A DNA stretch of 64,000 nt from Rebecca billardiae RCC1528. Its lineage: Eukaryota > Haptophyta. Both the position numbers and the translations under genes were made by a program. The notes beneath the pieces were generated by a model. The model was not told the DNA's origin and did not search any database. It saw only the letters and a program-made list of their open reading frames with translations. The stretch is taken from assembly GCA_965240325.2 (NCBI GenBank), contig OZ251223.1, forward strand, positions 1,860,001 to 1,924,000. Reading direction: 5' to 3'. Below are positions 1 to 10,403 of this stretch, one piece after another. The number at the start of each line of letters is the position of its first letter. Position 1 is the stretch's first letter.

Positions 1-1928
1 GCGAGACGCAGCCGCTCGAGCTGCACCGAGAGGACGAGCGAGGAGGGCTGCAGCGCGGCGGGCACGGGCTCGCCGAGGCCGCTCGCGACGGCGTCCGAGG
101 CGGGCGCGATGCTCAGCGCGGCGATCGTGTCCAGCCCCGTCACGTTGAGCGTGGTGATGTCCACGGACACGTTGGCCACGTGCAGCAGCGGCAGCGCGAG
201 GCCGAGCAGCGGCGGCAGCTGCGCGGGGATCACCTCGACGCCGCCATCCGCGCGGCCGCTCAGCTCGCGCGCGGCGTGGTTGAGCGCGGTCAGCGCCGCG
301 CTCCCGGCGCCGAGGCGCTCGTTCAGCGCCGCCGACGCGCGCGCGACCACGGGCACCGCCTCCCATCGCAGCGCGTCCGCTGGCGACGGCGGTGGCGGAG
401 GCGGCGGCGGCACCGCAGCTCGCACGTCGCACTCCACGCGCCCGCCCGCCGCCACGCCGTCGAGCAGCTCGCCGAGCAGCGGCCCCACGTTGCTGCTGAG
501 CAGCGAGATGATGGCGCTCGAGAGCCCGGCGGCGAGCACCCCTTCGCCGGGGGCGAGGACCACGCCGAGCATGTTGTTCATCAGCTCGATGAACGACGCC
601 ATCAGCTCGTCCGCCCCGCCAGAGATGCGGACCTCGAGCCCGCTGAGCGGCGCCATGCTCGCGTTGAGGAAGCCCAGGCTGCCCGCGTCGACCGAGCGCA
701 GCGCGCACGCCGCGAGGCGCGAGAGCGCGTCGTTGTCGAGCAGCTGGTCGCCCGCCAGCCGCTCGATCACCTCGGGCAGCACGGGGAGGTTTAGATCGAA
801 CGCGAGGTTGATCTCGCTCAGCTCGACCTCGAGCGTCAGCGGCACGCACAGCCTGGCGGCCTCGCCCAGCATGCCGGACATGTCCACGTGGGTCGCGAGC
901 GAGATGCCCATGCGCAAGCCCTCGAGGCCAACCTCGAACGCGAGGCCAGCCCGAGACTCGGGCATCGGCTGCAGCACGCGCAGGTGCGAGAGGGAGTCGA
1001 TCCCGCCGAGCGACATCGACGTCACGTTGATCCTCAGCCCGAGCATGCCGAAGATGTCGGTGCCGTCGCCAGCGTCGAGATTGGCGAAGGTGATGTTGTC
1101 GAGGCCGAGCGCGCCGAGCGTCGACGGGCCGAGCGTGAGCTCCGGCGCCAAGCCCAGCACGGGGATCGCGGTGCGCACGAGCGTGGGCAGGCTGAGCCGG
1201 AGCGGGTCGTTCAGCGCGGCGTTCAACGCAGCGGCCGTGTTGGCGACGGCCGGCACGTCCACCCATGCGTACGCCGTGGGCGAGGCGGGTGGGGCGAGCG
1301 ACGCCGCGTCCGCCCCGAGGGCCTGCCCCAGCGTCGCGCTCAGGTCGCCGAACGCCAAGCCCGCGAAGAGCCCCTCCACGCCGGCGCACAGCTCCGGCCC
1401 GATGCTCCCCGTGATCTGGTCGGCAAAGTAGTTGGCGAAGAGGCTGACGAGGAAGTTGAAGGGCAGCCCCGTCAGCTGGAGGGTGTCGGTGGCCAGGTTC
1501 GCCGCGCATTGCGTCAGCGCCAAGCCCGTGGGCGGTCCACCGCCGGCGTCCTCGACGAGCTCGAGGCCGAGCGCAAACGAGGAGTCAGCAATGACCAGGT
1601 TGAGCGTGCCATCGCCCGCGAGGGAGCCGCCGTTGTCGAAGCTGAAGCCGCCGGCGCACGTGATAGTCAGCCCGGTCAAATCAACCTGAAAGCCCCGCCC
1701 ACCGTTCGTCGACTCGCTCGTCAGCTGGTCGATCCCGAGCGAGCCGCACACAAAGTTGTTCAGCCCAAAGGTGAAATCCCCGTCGCCAGAGACGGGGAGC
1801 TCGTCCAGCGTGAGCTCGAAGCTGGCGAGCGCGTCTGCGAGATCTACATTCGTCGACGGGCACGCACCGCGCACGCCGACGGGGACGCTCACCCAGAGCG
1901 CGACGGCGGCCGCGGCGAGAACGCGCAT
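1..1928 (-). CDS. Secreted protein, possible BPI/TULIP-like lipid-binding fold (partial, 5' end only)
   Basis: An open frame of 642 codons runs on the minus strand from ATG at 1928 to the window edge without a stop, so the 3' part is missing. It begins with a signal-peptide-like segment (MRVLAAAAVALWVSVPVGVRG, then ACP). The rest is leucine-, aspartate- and glycine-rich with few lysines, several NVT/NVS-type sequons and well-spaced cysteines (LTITCAGGF, ELCAGVEGLF). Amphipathic beta-like stretches alternate with helices (FNFLVSLFANYFADQI), which recalls BPI/LBP-type tubular lipid-binding proteins; that is an inference from texture, not a motif match. A short proline run ([10 protein letters not shown]) about 490 residues in separates two similar-looking lobes. 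No intron is needed. The frame stays open and compositionally protein-like over 1.9 kb while the overlapping plus-strand frames read as low-complexity Ser/Ala/Arg. A repeat element begins 57 bp upstream of the start, so the promoter is probably short or disrupted. Confidence 0.6.
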   Translation of the reverse strand, partial: MRVLAAAAVALWVSVPVGVRGACPSTNVDLADALASFELTLDELPVSGDGDFTFGLNNFVCGSLGIDQLTSESTNGGRGFQVDLTGLTITCAGGFSFDNGGSLAGDGTLNLVIADSSFALGLELVEDAGGGPPTGLALTQCAANLATDTLQLTGLPFNFLVSLFANYFADQITGSIGPELCAGVEGLFAGLAFGDLSATLGQALGADAASLAPPASPTAYAWVDVPAVANTAAALNAALNDPLRLSLPTLVRTAIPVLGLAPELTLGPSTLGALGLDNITFANLDAGDGTDIFGMLGLRINVTSMSLGGIDSLSHLRVLQPMPESRAGLAFEVGLEGLRMGISLATHVDMSGMLGEAARLCVPLTLEVELSEINLAFDLNLPVLPEVIERLAGDQLLDNDALSRLAACALRSVDAGSLGFLNASMAPLSGLEVRISGGADELMASFIELMNNMLGVVLAPGEGVLAAGLSSAIISLLSSNVGPLLGELLDGVAAGGRVECDVRAAVPPPPPPPPSPADALRWEAVPVVARASAALNERLGAGSAALTALNHAARELSGRADGGVEVIPAQLPPLLGLALPLLHVANVSVDITTLNVTGLDTIAALSIAPASDAVASGLGEPVPAALQPSSLVLSVQLERLRL

Positions 1929-2249
1929 GGCCTTGGGCCACGAGACGACCAGTGGCCGCCCCTCGTGTTCGCGCCCTCCGCTCTGGTGCGATAAACACCG
2001 AAGGCTGGTGGCAGCTTACTAATCAGAAGATGGCTCAAACAACCAGAGGTCACACACACCATGCATCGTGCCCGGACCGTGCGCGGTCCGGCAGTGCGCA
2101 GACTCACAGTGGACCGGATGTTCTTCCGGGTGAGGCGGCACTCGCCGCCGCAAGGAAAAGCGCATCAGCAGGCGGCTCCGAGTCGCAGCTGCATCGCGTT
2201 GCGTTCCCCCCCGGGGGCGCGGCGACGGCCTCGGCGAGCGTGCCCTTGG

Positions 2250-5200
2250 GGCCGCAGCTGGGCTCGCACAGCGACATGGCCCAGTCCTCGTGGCGCGATG
2301 GCCCGCGGGGATCGGGCCTCCCCCGACCGCCGGCTCTTCGCGGGTCGGCGAGGGTTGCCAACAACCTGCAACCGAGAAGCGCTCGTTGCATTCCGCGGCG
2401 CTGCCGCAGACGGTCGGGGCGAGCGTGCCCTCGGGGCCACCGTCGGTGTCTCATGGAGACAGGGTCCAGCCCTCGTGGCTCGATGGCCCGCTGGCGCTCT
2501 GGCCTACCTCAGTCGGCCCTTCGGGAGTCTGTGAGGGTTGCCTGCAACCTGCAACCGGGAAGCTCACGCCGCATATCGCGGTGCTGCAGCGGACGGTCTG
2601 GGCGTGTGCGCCCTTGTGGCCGCCGCCGTTGTCTCATGGAGACAGGGTCCAGCCCTTGTGGCTCGATGGCCCGCTGGTGCTCTGGCCTGCCTCAGTCGGC
2701 TCTTCGTGAGTCGGTGAGGGTTGCCTGCAACCTGCAACCGGGAAGCTCACGCTGCATATCGCGGTGCTGCAGTGGACGGTCTGGGCGTGTGCGCCCTCGT
2801 GGCCGCCGCCGTTGTCTCATGGAGACAGGGTCCAGCCCTCGTGGCTCGATGGCCCGCTGGTGCTCTGGCCTACCTCAGTCGGTCCTTCGGGAGTCGGTGA
2901 GGGTCGCCTGCACCTGCAACCGGGAAGCTCACGCAGCATACAGCTGTGCTGCAGCGGCCGGTTTGGGTGTGTGTGCCCTTGTGGCCGCCGCCGTTGTCTC
3001 ATGGAGACAGGGTCCAGCCCTCGTGGCTCGATGGCTCGCTGGTGCTCTGGCCTGCCTCAGTCGGCCCTTCGGGAGTCGGTGGGGGTTGCCAGCAACCTGC
3101 AACCGGGAAGCGTGCGCAGCATGTCGCTGTGCTGCAGCGGACGGTCTGGGCGTGTGTGCCCTTGTGGCCGCCGCCGTTGTCTCATGGAGACAGGGTCCAG
3201 CCCTCGTGGCTCGATGGCCCGCTGGTGCTCTGGCCTACCTCAGTCGGCCCTTCGGGAGTCGGTGAGGGTCGCCTGCACCTGCAACCGGGAAGCTCACGCC
3301 GCATACAGCGGTGCTGCAGCGGCCGGTTTGGGTGTGTGTGCCCTTGTGGCCGCTGCCGTTGTCTCATGGAGACAGGGCCCAGCCCTCGTGGCTCGATGGC
3401 TCGCTGGTGCTCTGGCCTACCTCGGTCGGCCCTTCGGGAGTCGGTGACGGTTGCCTGCAACCTGCAACCGGGAAGCTCACGCCGCATGTTGCTGTGCTGC
3501 AGCGGACGGTCTGGGCGTGTGTGCTCTCGTGGCCGCCGCCTTTGTCTCATGGAGACAGGGTCCAGCCCTCGTGGCTCGATGGCCCGCTGGTGCTCTGGCC
3601 TACCTCAGTCGGCCCTTCGGGAGTCGGTGAGGGTCGCCTGCACCTGCAACCGGGAAGCTCACGCCGCATACAGCTGTGCTGCAGCGGCCGGTTTGGGTGT
3701 GTGTGCCCTTGTGGCCGCCGCCGTTGTCTCATGGAGACAGGGCCCAGCCCTCGTGGCTCGATGGCTCGCTGGTGCTCTGGCCTACCTCGGTCGGCCCTTC
3801 GGGAGTCGGTGAGGGTTGCCTGCAGCCTGCAACCGGGAAGCTCACGCCGCATGTCGCTGTGCTGCAGCGGACGGTCTGGGCGTGTGTGCTCTCGTGGCCG
3901 CCGCCTTTGTCTCATGAAGACAGGGTCCAGCCCTTGTGGCTCGATGGCTCGCTGGTGCTCTGGCCTACCTCAGTCGACCCTTCGGGAGTCGGTGAGGGTT
4001 GCCCCCAACCTGCAACCGGGAAGCTCACGCCGCATGTCGCGGTGCTGCAGCGGGCGGTCTGGGCATGTGCGCCCTCGTGGCCGCCGCCGTTGTCTCGCGG
4101 AGACAGGGTCCAGCCCTCGTGGCTCGATGGCCGGCTGGTGCGCTGGCCTACCTCAGTCGGCCCTTCGGCAGTCGGTGAGGGTTGCCTGCAACCTGCAACC
4201 AGGAAGCTCGTCACGCGCAGCATACTGCTGCGCTGTAGCTGACTGTCTGGGCGTGTGTGCCCTCTTGGCCGCCGCCGTTCGGTCTCATGAAGACAGACAG
4301 GGTCCAGCCAGCGTGGCTCGATGGCCCGCTGATGCTCTGGCCTACCTCAGTCCCGGGCTCTTCGTGAGTCGGTGAGGGTTGCCCGCAACCGCCTGCAACC
4401 TGGAAGCTCACGCAGCATTACATTGCGGTGCTGAGGCGCTGCGGACGGTCTGGGCGTGTGTGCCCTGGTGGCCCGGCCGGCGCAGTTGTCTCACATGCTG
4501 AGACAGGGTCCGTCAGCAGGCCCGTGTGGCTCGATGGCCCGCTGATGCTCGGGCCTACCTCAGTCCCGGGCTCTTCGTAAGTCGGTGAGGGTTGCCTGCA
4601 ACCGCCTGCAACCTGGAAGCTCACGCAGCACAATGCGCAAGGCGGTGCTGAGGCGCAGACCGGTTACTGTGTGTGTGTGCCCTCGTGGCCGCCACACGGT
4701 TGTCTCTGATTATGACAAGTAACTGCTATGCGAACGGACAGGGTCCAGCCGGCGTGGCTCGATGGCCCGCAGATGCTTGGGCCTACCTCAGTCCAGGGCT
4801 CTCACGTGAGTCGGTGAGGGCGTTGCCTGCAACCGCCTGTCACAACTCCTGGAAGCTCACGCTGACACGCAGCACATTGCATTGCTGTTGCGCGGACGGT
4901 CTGGGCGTGTGCGCACTGGTGGCCACCGCCGTCATGTCTCATGGAGACAGGGCCCCAGTCATCTTGGCTTGATGGCCCGCTGGTGCTCGGGCCTCCCTCA
5001 GTCAGCTCTTCGTGAGTCGTCGGTGAGGGTTATAGCCTGCGCAACCTTTATTACCTCATATTCGACCCTTCGTGCGTCTGTGAGGGTTGCATGCCTGCGA
5101 CTTGCAGCTGAAAAGCTCGCGCAGCATCACTGCAGCATGCAGCGGTGGCTGCAGCTTACGGTCTGGGCATGAGTGTGCCCTCTTGGCAGCTGCGTTGTCT

Positions 5201-5500
5201 CATGGAGACAGGGCCCAGCCCTTGTGGCTCGATGGCCAGCTGGTGCTCGGGCCTCCCTCAGTCGGCCCTCCGGGAGTCGGTGAGGCTGGCCGAGTGCAGC
5301 CTGCAACCAGGACTGGCTCATGCTGCATACTGAAGCTGGGCTGCAGCGGGCGCGGGTCCGGTCAGTGGGCGTGCGCCCTCTGGGCAGTTATCTCCTCATG
5401 GAGATAGGTTTCAGCCCTCGTGGCTCGATGGCCAGCTGGTGCTCGGGCCTACCTCACTCGGCTCTTCGTGAGTCGGTGAGGGGTGCCTGCATCAAGGCGC
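2250..5500. repeat. ~183-bp satellite array (about 16-17 units)
   Basis: The landmark TCTCATGGAGACAGG recurs near 2449, 2632, 2815, 2998, 3180, 3363, 3545, 3728 and 3910, a period of 182-183 bp; degenerate units continue near 4093, 4281, 4488, 4700, 4937, 5197 and 5393. Left-hand units are nearly identical. Right-hand units diverge and lengthen to 190-260 bp through small internal duplications. Because the spacing alternates between 182 and 183, open frames in the array shift frame from unit to unit, so none is likely to be translated. A shorter relative lies at 6950-7567. Confidence 0.9.
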
Positions 5501-5883
5501 GAGCAGTTCGCGTGCGCTGGACTGACTCGTGCGCACTAGCTGTGGGGCATGCCATTGCGCACACCGGCGGTCAATGGACCGACTCGCCAGCAGGGAGGCA
5601 GGACTACTCGAACGAGGGACTGCCCCCGCTGCCGCAGCCAGTGCCAGCAGTGGCACTGGCAGCGCAGATAGCACCTGATGGTGCTATCTGGCCGGTGATG
5701 GCCATCAGGCGCGCGTGCTCCACTGATGCATGCGGCACTGTGCTGCATCATACATACTATGCAGCGAGCAGGCCAGAAGTGGCCGAGCAGACCTCTGCAG
5801 TCTCCCTGTGCGCCATCTGAGGCAGCGATGGGAAGGGATGACGCCGGGTGCGGGCAACCGCAGTGGCCAGGAGGGCAATCAAT

Positions 5884-6217
5884 GGGGCTAGGGCGGCCAC
5901 ACGCCCGCACTCACACCCAGCCGACGCGGCTGCTGCCGACAGTGCAGTGCCGGTCGGCAGGATGAATGCGGGCGGAGGGGCCGTCCGTTCCTGGCAATGC
6001 CTCATCCCTCTAATCCCATGCAAGCCTCCGCTTAAGGCGGCAGGCAAGGCATAGGGTCTGCTCATCTCTATTCCATATATGCTGATCATCAGCAGCTGGA
6101 TAAGTGATATGGTTGATTGGCTGACAGCCACGTCAGCGGCGCCGTTGAGGCCCATTTGAGATGGGCAGCGCAGCTGACTCAGTCAGGGGACCTGGTTGAC
6201 CCAGATGCCTGATTAGT
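5884..6217. repeat. 334-bp right-end repeat, copy 1
   Basis: Matches 9787-10120 essentially base for base, from GGGGCTAGGGCGGCC to CCTGATTAGT. Its end holds the inverted terminal CTGATTAGT. It includes a short AT-richer patch (ccatatatgctgatcatcag) unlike the surrounding DNA. Confidence 0.9.
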
Positions 6218-6432
6218 GGTGCGATAAACACCGAAGGCTGGTGGCAGCTTACTAATCAGAAGATGGCTCAAACAACCAGAGGTCACACACACCATGCATC
6301 GTGCCCGGACCGTGCGCGGTCCGGCAGTGCGCAGACTCACAGTGGACCGGATGTTCTTCCGGGTGAGGCGGCACTCGCCGCCGCAAGGAAAAGCGCATCA
6401 GCAGGCGGCTCCGAGTCGCAGCTGCATCGCGT

Positions 6433-6700
6433 CCCACCCAACCCACCCTACACAAGGAAGCTGCAGTGCAGTCATATCGTCTACTCATCATTGGACGTGT
6501 GATCCCCACCTGAGTCTGACCCTGCCTTGCGCTTCCCGCGGCCGTCGCCAGCCTTCGGCTTTGCTTCTGCTGCACATGGAGGAAGCGGCACCTCACCTTG
6601 GGGCAGCTGCCGCTCCGCTGGAACGAGTGGCACACGCCCGTGACTGGTCGTCTCGGAGCGCTGGCACAAGGGCCGTGTCGTTCACCTCGTCCAGCACCAT
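6433..6700 (-). pseudogene. Fragment with a CCCH-zinc-finger-like motif
   Basis: Inside the insertion that splits the duplicated left region, the minus strand encodes MCHSFQRSGSCPKVRCRFLH near 6576-6635. The spacing is C-x8-C-x4-C-x3-H, one residue short of the usual C-x8-C-x5-C-x3-H finger, and a basic lysine/arginine-rich tail follows. The frame has no convincing upstream continuation and runs into the repeat sequence, so this looks like a fragment of a host or retroelement gene (CCCH fingers also occur in gag-like proteins) rather than a working gene. Confidence 0.3.
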
Positions 6701-6875
6701 GTGCTCAGGGAGCAGGGCACGCGCACTGCTCACGCCCCTCCGGCGATGGCACGGATGCCCCGGCGGCGAGGGCGTCCGAGAACTGCGGGAACGGCGGCAC
6801 TTGGCCGCCGGAGATCTCTCCGAGTGCCCGGGGAGCTTCTTCGAGGCGTTGAGCGGCCCGGGCAGCGCATCAGCA

Positions 6876-7567
6876 GCGCATCAGCAGGCGGCTCCGAGTC
6901 GCAGCTGCATCGCGTTGCGTTGCCCCCCGGGGGCGCGGCGACGGCCTCGGCGAGCGTGCCCTTGGGGCCGCAGCTGGGCTCGCACAGCGACATGGCCCAG
7001 TCCTCGTGGCGCGATGGCCCGCGGGGATCGGGCCTCCCCCGACCGCCGGCTCTTCGCGGGTCGGCGAGGGTTGCCAACAACCTGCAACCGAGAAGCGCTC
7101 GTTGCATTCCGCGGCGCTGCCGCAGACGGTCGGGGCGTACGTGCCCTCGGGGCCACTGTCGGTGTCTCATGGAGACAGGGTCCAGCCCTCGTGGCTCGAT
7201 GGCCCGCTGGCGCTCTGGCCTACCTCAGTCGGCCCTTCGGGAGTCTGTGAGGGTTGCCTGCAACCTGCAACAGGGAAGCTCACGCCGCATATCGCGGTGC
7301 TGCAGCGGACGGTCTGGGCGTGTGCGCCCTTGTGGCCGCCGCCGTTGTCTCATGGAGACAGGGTCCAGCCCTTGTGGCTCGATGGCCCGCTGGTGCTCTG
7401 GCCTGCCTCAGTCGGCTCTTCGTGAGTCGGTGAGGGTTGCCTGCAACCTGCAACCGGGAAGCTCACGCCGCATATCGCGGTGCTGCAGCGGACGGTCTGG
7501 GCGTGTGCGCCCTTGTGGCCGCCGCCGTCGTCTCATGGAGACAGGGTCCAGCCCTCGTGGCTCGATG
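6876..7567. repeat. Second, short 183-bp satellite segment
   Basis: This stretch matches 2160-2852 closely: the same cgcatcagcaggcggctccg entry, then the first divergent unit and about three 183-bp units. It ends abruptly at CTCGATGG, where unique DNA begins. Together with the duplicated 215-bp left end it shows that element 2 was built from an element-1-like sequence interrupted twice by other DNA. Confidence 0.85.
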
Positions 7568-8779
7568 GATTCGTCGGGCGCCAGCGGCGCGTCGGCGGGG
7601 TTGGGGACGGCTGCCATCGGGGCGCTCGCTGCGCGGCGGCTGATTTCCCGCCCGCGGGCCGCGGCCCCGGCCGCACGGTGACCCTGCGCACCCCGGACAC
7701 CCGGGGTCTTTCGGTCCCGGACGGCCGTCGCACATGCGGCATGGCGGCCGGTGAGTTCGGCGTCGCAGCGGACGCACAGCGCCGGGAGGCGGTGCGCGCG
7801 CAACGCGACGTTATGCGCCGGCCGCCCGTCCACCAGGCGGCGACGTCGGTCATCCCAGGCATGGTGGTGGCCACCGCATACCAGCGGCCGACGCTCAAGC
7901 AGCAGCAGTGGCACTCCCAGGATCGAGGCCGCGTGCCAGATGGAGCATCCCTTCAACTCGCCTGTGCTCGGCCTGGCACTCGACATGCGCGCGGCGGCCT
8001 CGTGGATCTGTGCACCAAGAGGCACCTCGGTCCACGACGCCCGACTGGCTTGGTTCCACACCGTGAGAGGTGGCGGACAGCCTGTCTGGCTGGTCGGCTG
8101 AACTGCGTCAGCTCGGACCGGGTTCCATCCGCCGACCCGAGTGGGTCTTCGGAGCGCGGAATGGTAAGACCGTCGGCAAGCCCCATGTGGCTTTCATTTG
8201 GTCTGCGGTGTCCAGTGCGTGGGCAATTGCGCGGACAGCGGAGTCTTCCGAGCAGATGCGCAGCACGCCTGCCTCCGAGTGGCGGACCTGGATCACGCCG
8301 GGTAAGATGCAGCGGTGGAGGAGCAACTCCAATCCCAGGCTGCCGGCGCCGCTCACCCAGACGTCCTTGAAGCACTGTGGGCCCGCACCCAGCAGGAGGT
8401 GCAGGACTGATGGCCGGCGGAGATCGGCTCGTCGCCAGACGTCGATCGCCTCTTCGGCAGGCACAAGTGGCGTGCCCATGATCCGCCTCGGGGTGCCACA
8501 AGGCGGCAGGGTCAGCCTGTGCGACAACGCCAAGGCCTCCTTGCACAACTCGTGTACAACGTTGCACGAACGGCTTCGGTGCACCTTGGGCGATTTCCCG
8601 GCAGGGGCGGCTGCCCTGGTCAGCGACGTGCTGGGACAGCTGGGCCACTCTGGATGGTCTATGATGCTGGGCATCGAGGACATGGAAGCAGGGTGTCGCC
8701 GGATCCAGTGCTCTCAGCCACGATTCACGTTGCTCGCGCACTGGGACCCATTCCGCTGACGTGTGGTGTTCTTTCGTCT

Positions 8780-9490
8780 CCAGGGGTCAACTCTGGCCTG
8801 AAGAGCGCGGTCATCCAATTCAATCGCCTGGCTGAGTTCGTCACCAGGGTCGCAGTGCTGGCGCTTCCCATCTGTGTGGGGCACTACTTTGAGTAGGGCT
8901 TTGCTGTGTGTGAGCCCACTTTTGCGAAAGGAGGGCAGGGGCTGCTGGTGGACCTGGGCCTCCTTATGGGCTTCCAGTTCAACCAGGCCAAGTCTGGTGA
9001 AAACCTTCCTAAGGGTCATACACGACTTCTCTGCTTTTGCTCGCAGCAGCGAGCTCAGGTGCAGCGTGCACGCTGACAGGATCTCTTTGCTGGTGGATAC
9101 CATCGAAGCCATCCTTGCGGCAGGTTGCATTGCCAAACAGTCGGACATGGGCAGCCTTCTGGGCAAGCTGCAGTGGGCTTCTTACCGCTTCGGCAGGGCC
9201 GCCCTGCAGCCTCTGTTCAGCAGGGCTCTCTCTGGGAAGGATCACTTCCAGCACTAGTTGGGGGCAGTGATGGACTCTGGCCTATCTATGGCCTCTCTCC
9301 TATTCATGGCCGTCATGCTGGGGGCCCTGCGCCCCCGGGTCTTCCGCTTCCGAAAGCACAGGCTCGTCAACACGAGTGCCTTGGCAGGTCTGCTCACTGG
9401 CTACTCTGGTGTGCGCGACTTGGCCCACATCGTGCACTCGTTCTGGGCCTTGGCAGCTGCTTTGCGCTGTGAGGTCTGGTTGACTATGGG
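8780..9490 (+). pseudogene. Broken DIRS-type reverse transcriptase / RNase H remnant
   Basis: Three consecutive frame pieces read like the C-terminal half of a DIRS-like reverse transcriptase plus RNase H. The first (to 8896) ends SAVIQFNRLAEFV ... VGHYFE-stop, where the catalytic Y/F-x-D-D box would be expected, so the active site is lost to a stop. The same frame continues past the stop (GFAVCEPTFAKGGQGLL). A frameshift near 9000 leads to a piece with a thumb-like tail (LLGKLQWASYRFGRAALQPL). A further in-frame stop at 9255-9257 precedes an RNase H-like stretch (NTSALAGLLTGYSG and LAHIVHSFWALAAALRCEVW). At least two stops and one frameshift mean it is dead. I saw no tyrosine recombinase. 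Assignment rests on remembered family texture, so it is moderate. Confidence 0.5.
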
Positions 9491-9786
9491 CAAGTACATG
9501 GTCGCGGCCACGCGGGTGTCGGGGACGCTGCAGCGTGCTGCAGGCCCTCGCCCTGTCACCTGGCAGCCGGCATCAACGCCAGGTGGGCAGGTGTCAGGGC
9601 AGGGCAGGGCTGGCGGCCCGCGGCGTGCCCGGCCTGGCCGGGCACGCCGTCAGCGGATAGGATCCGGCAGGACGTGAGCTCAGCTCCCTCCTGTCGGCGG
9701 CCGTCCGCAGGGCTGCTGGCAGCGGTGCTGGGCCTGTTGAGGGCTGCGGCACCGAGGTCGCCCGCCCGAGGGCGGGCGACAGGGGA

Positions 9787-10120
9787 GGGGCTAGGGCGGC
9801 CACACGCCCGCACTCACACCCAGCCGACGCGGCTGCTGCCGACAGTGCAGTGCCGGTCGGCAGGATGAATGCGGGCGGAGGGGCCGTCCGTTCCTGGCAA
9901 TGCCTCATCCCTCTAATCCCATGCAAGCCTCCGCTTAAGGCGGCAGGCAAGGCATAGGGTCTGCTCATCTCTATTCCATATATGCTGATCATCAGCAGCT
10001 GGATAAGTGATATGGTTGATTGGCTGACAGCCACGTCAGCGGCGCCGTTGAGGCCCATTTGAGATGGGCAGCGCAGCTGACTCAGTCAGGGGACCTGGTT
10101 GACCCAGATGCCTGATTAGT
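9787..10120. repeat. 334-bp right-end repeat, copy 2
   Basis: Second copy of the repeat at 5884-6217. What follows it (gaagatgcgggtatg) differs from what follows copy 1, so the right boundary is well defined at 10120. Confidence 0.9.
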
Positions 10121-10403
10121 GAAGATGCGGGTATGATAGACATGGCGGTGCCGCGCGGTGGCAGTAGTGGGAGGCGCTCATCTTCTCTCCCTTCTATGCA
10201 ACCAGATATGCAGAACTCAAATGTGCACATACGAGTTCTACCCACCCATCCACGTCATTTAATACGGGAACGACGGTTCGTCCGATTTGCAGCAGAAAAA
10301 AATCCCCGCCCTTGTTTTCTTCCAAACGCCTTGATCCCAGCGGAGCCCACCGGAACTCCATCGTGCGGAGGCGGCCGCCGCCGCTCAGCCGCTCTGAGAG
10401 GGC
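10121..10403 (+). promoter_or_regulatory. Presumed promoter and 5' leader of the FAM114A-like gene
   Basis: The 283 bp between the end of the repeat element and the start codon is less GC-rich and has no open frame of interest. No TATA box is visible. A poly-A run (gcagaaaaaaatcc) lies about 110 bp upstream of the ATG. The ATG at 10404 sits in a good initiation context (GGCATGG). The promoter role is inferred from position only. Confidence 0.3.

Larger units (their letters stand above)
1985..6217. mobile_element. Repeat-rich element 1 with inverted ends, carrying the 183-bp satellite
   Basis: The left end after a 33-bp leader (1985-2017) reads ACTAATCAG at 2018-2026; the right end reads CTGATTAGT at 6209-6217. 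Beyond these nine bases the ends stay loosely complementary for about 35 bp (shared ...TCAA..ACCAG.GGTC). The first 215 bp (1985-2199) recur at 6218-6432 and the last 334 bp (5884-6217) recur at 9787-10120, so this is the first of two tandem units. The 33-bp leader occurs immediately before each unit, which could be a long target duplication or simply part of a tandem repeat unit. No transposase or other intact gene is visible. Stretch 5500-5883, between the satellite and the 334-bp repeat, shows nothing recognisable. Confidence 0.55.
6218..10120. mobile_element. Repeat-rich element 2 (tandem copy with retroelement remnant)
   Basis: This second unit repeats the left end of element 1 (215 bp, 6218-6432) and its right end (334 bp, 9787-10120), again bounded by ACTAATCAG (6251-6259) and CTGATTAGT (10112-10120). 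The interior differs. Unique DNA at 6433-6875 is followed by a second copy of the left region and a short run of 183-bp units (6876-7567, matching 2160-2852). Then come 1.2 kb of unrecognised sequence (7568-8770) and a broken reverse transcriptase/RNase H remnant. On the minus strand 8108-8683 is open for 191 codons with protein-like texture (for example SEDSAVRAIAHALDTADQ), but I do not recognise it and no start or continuation supports a gene. Confidence 0.55.

Noticed and set aside
109-1431. 440-codon plus-strand frame at the left edge
   Set aside because: Ser/Ala/Arg low-complexity mirror of the minus-strand secreted-protein frame, which has a signal peptide and natural composition.
1952-5333. 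Many overlapping plus-strand frames (up to 437 codons) in the 183-bp array
   Set aside because: They translate the satellite and change frame between units because the period is 182 or 183; no start context or conserved frame.
8108-8683. 191-codon minus-strand frame beside the RT remnant
   Set aside because: Protein-like texture but no recognisable family, no continuation and broken on both sides; mentioned only within the element.
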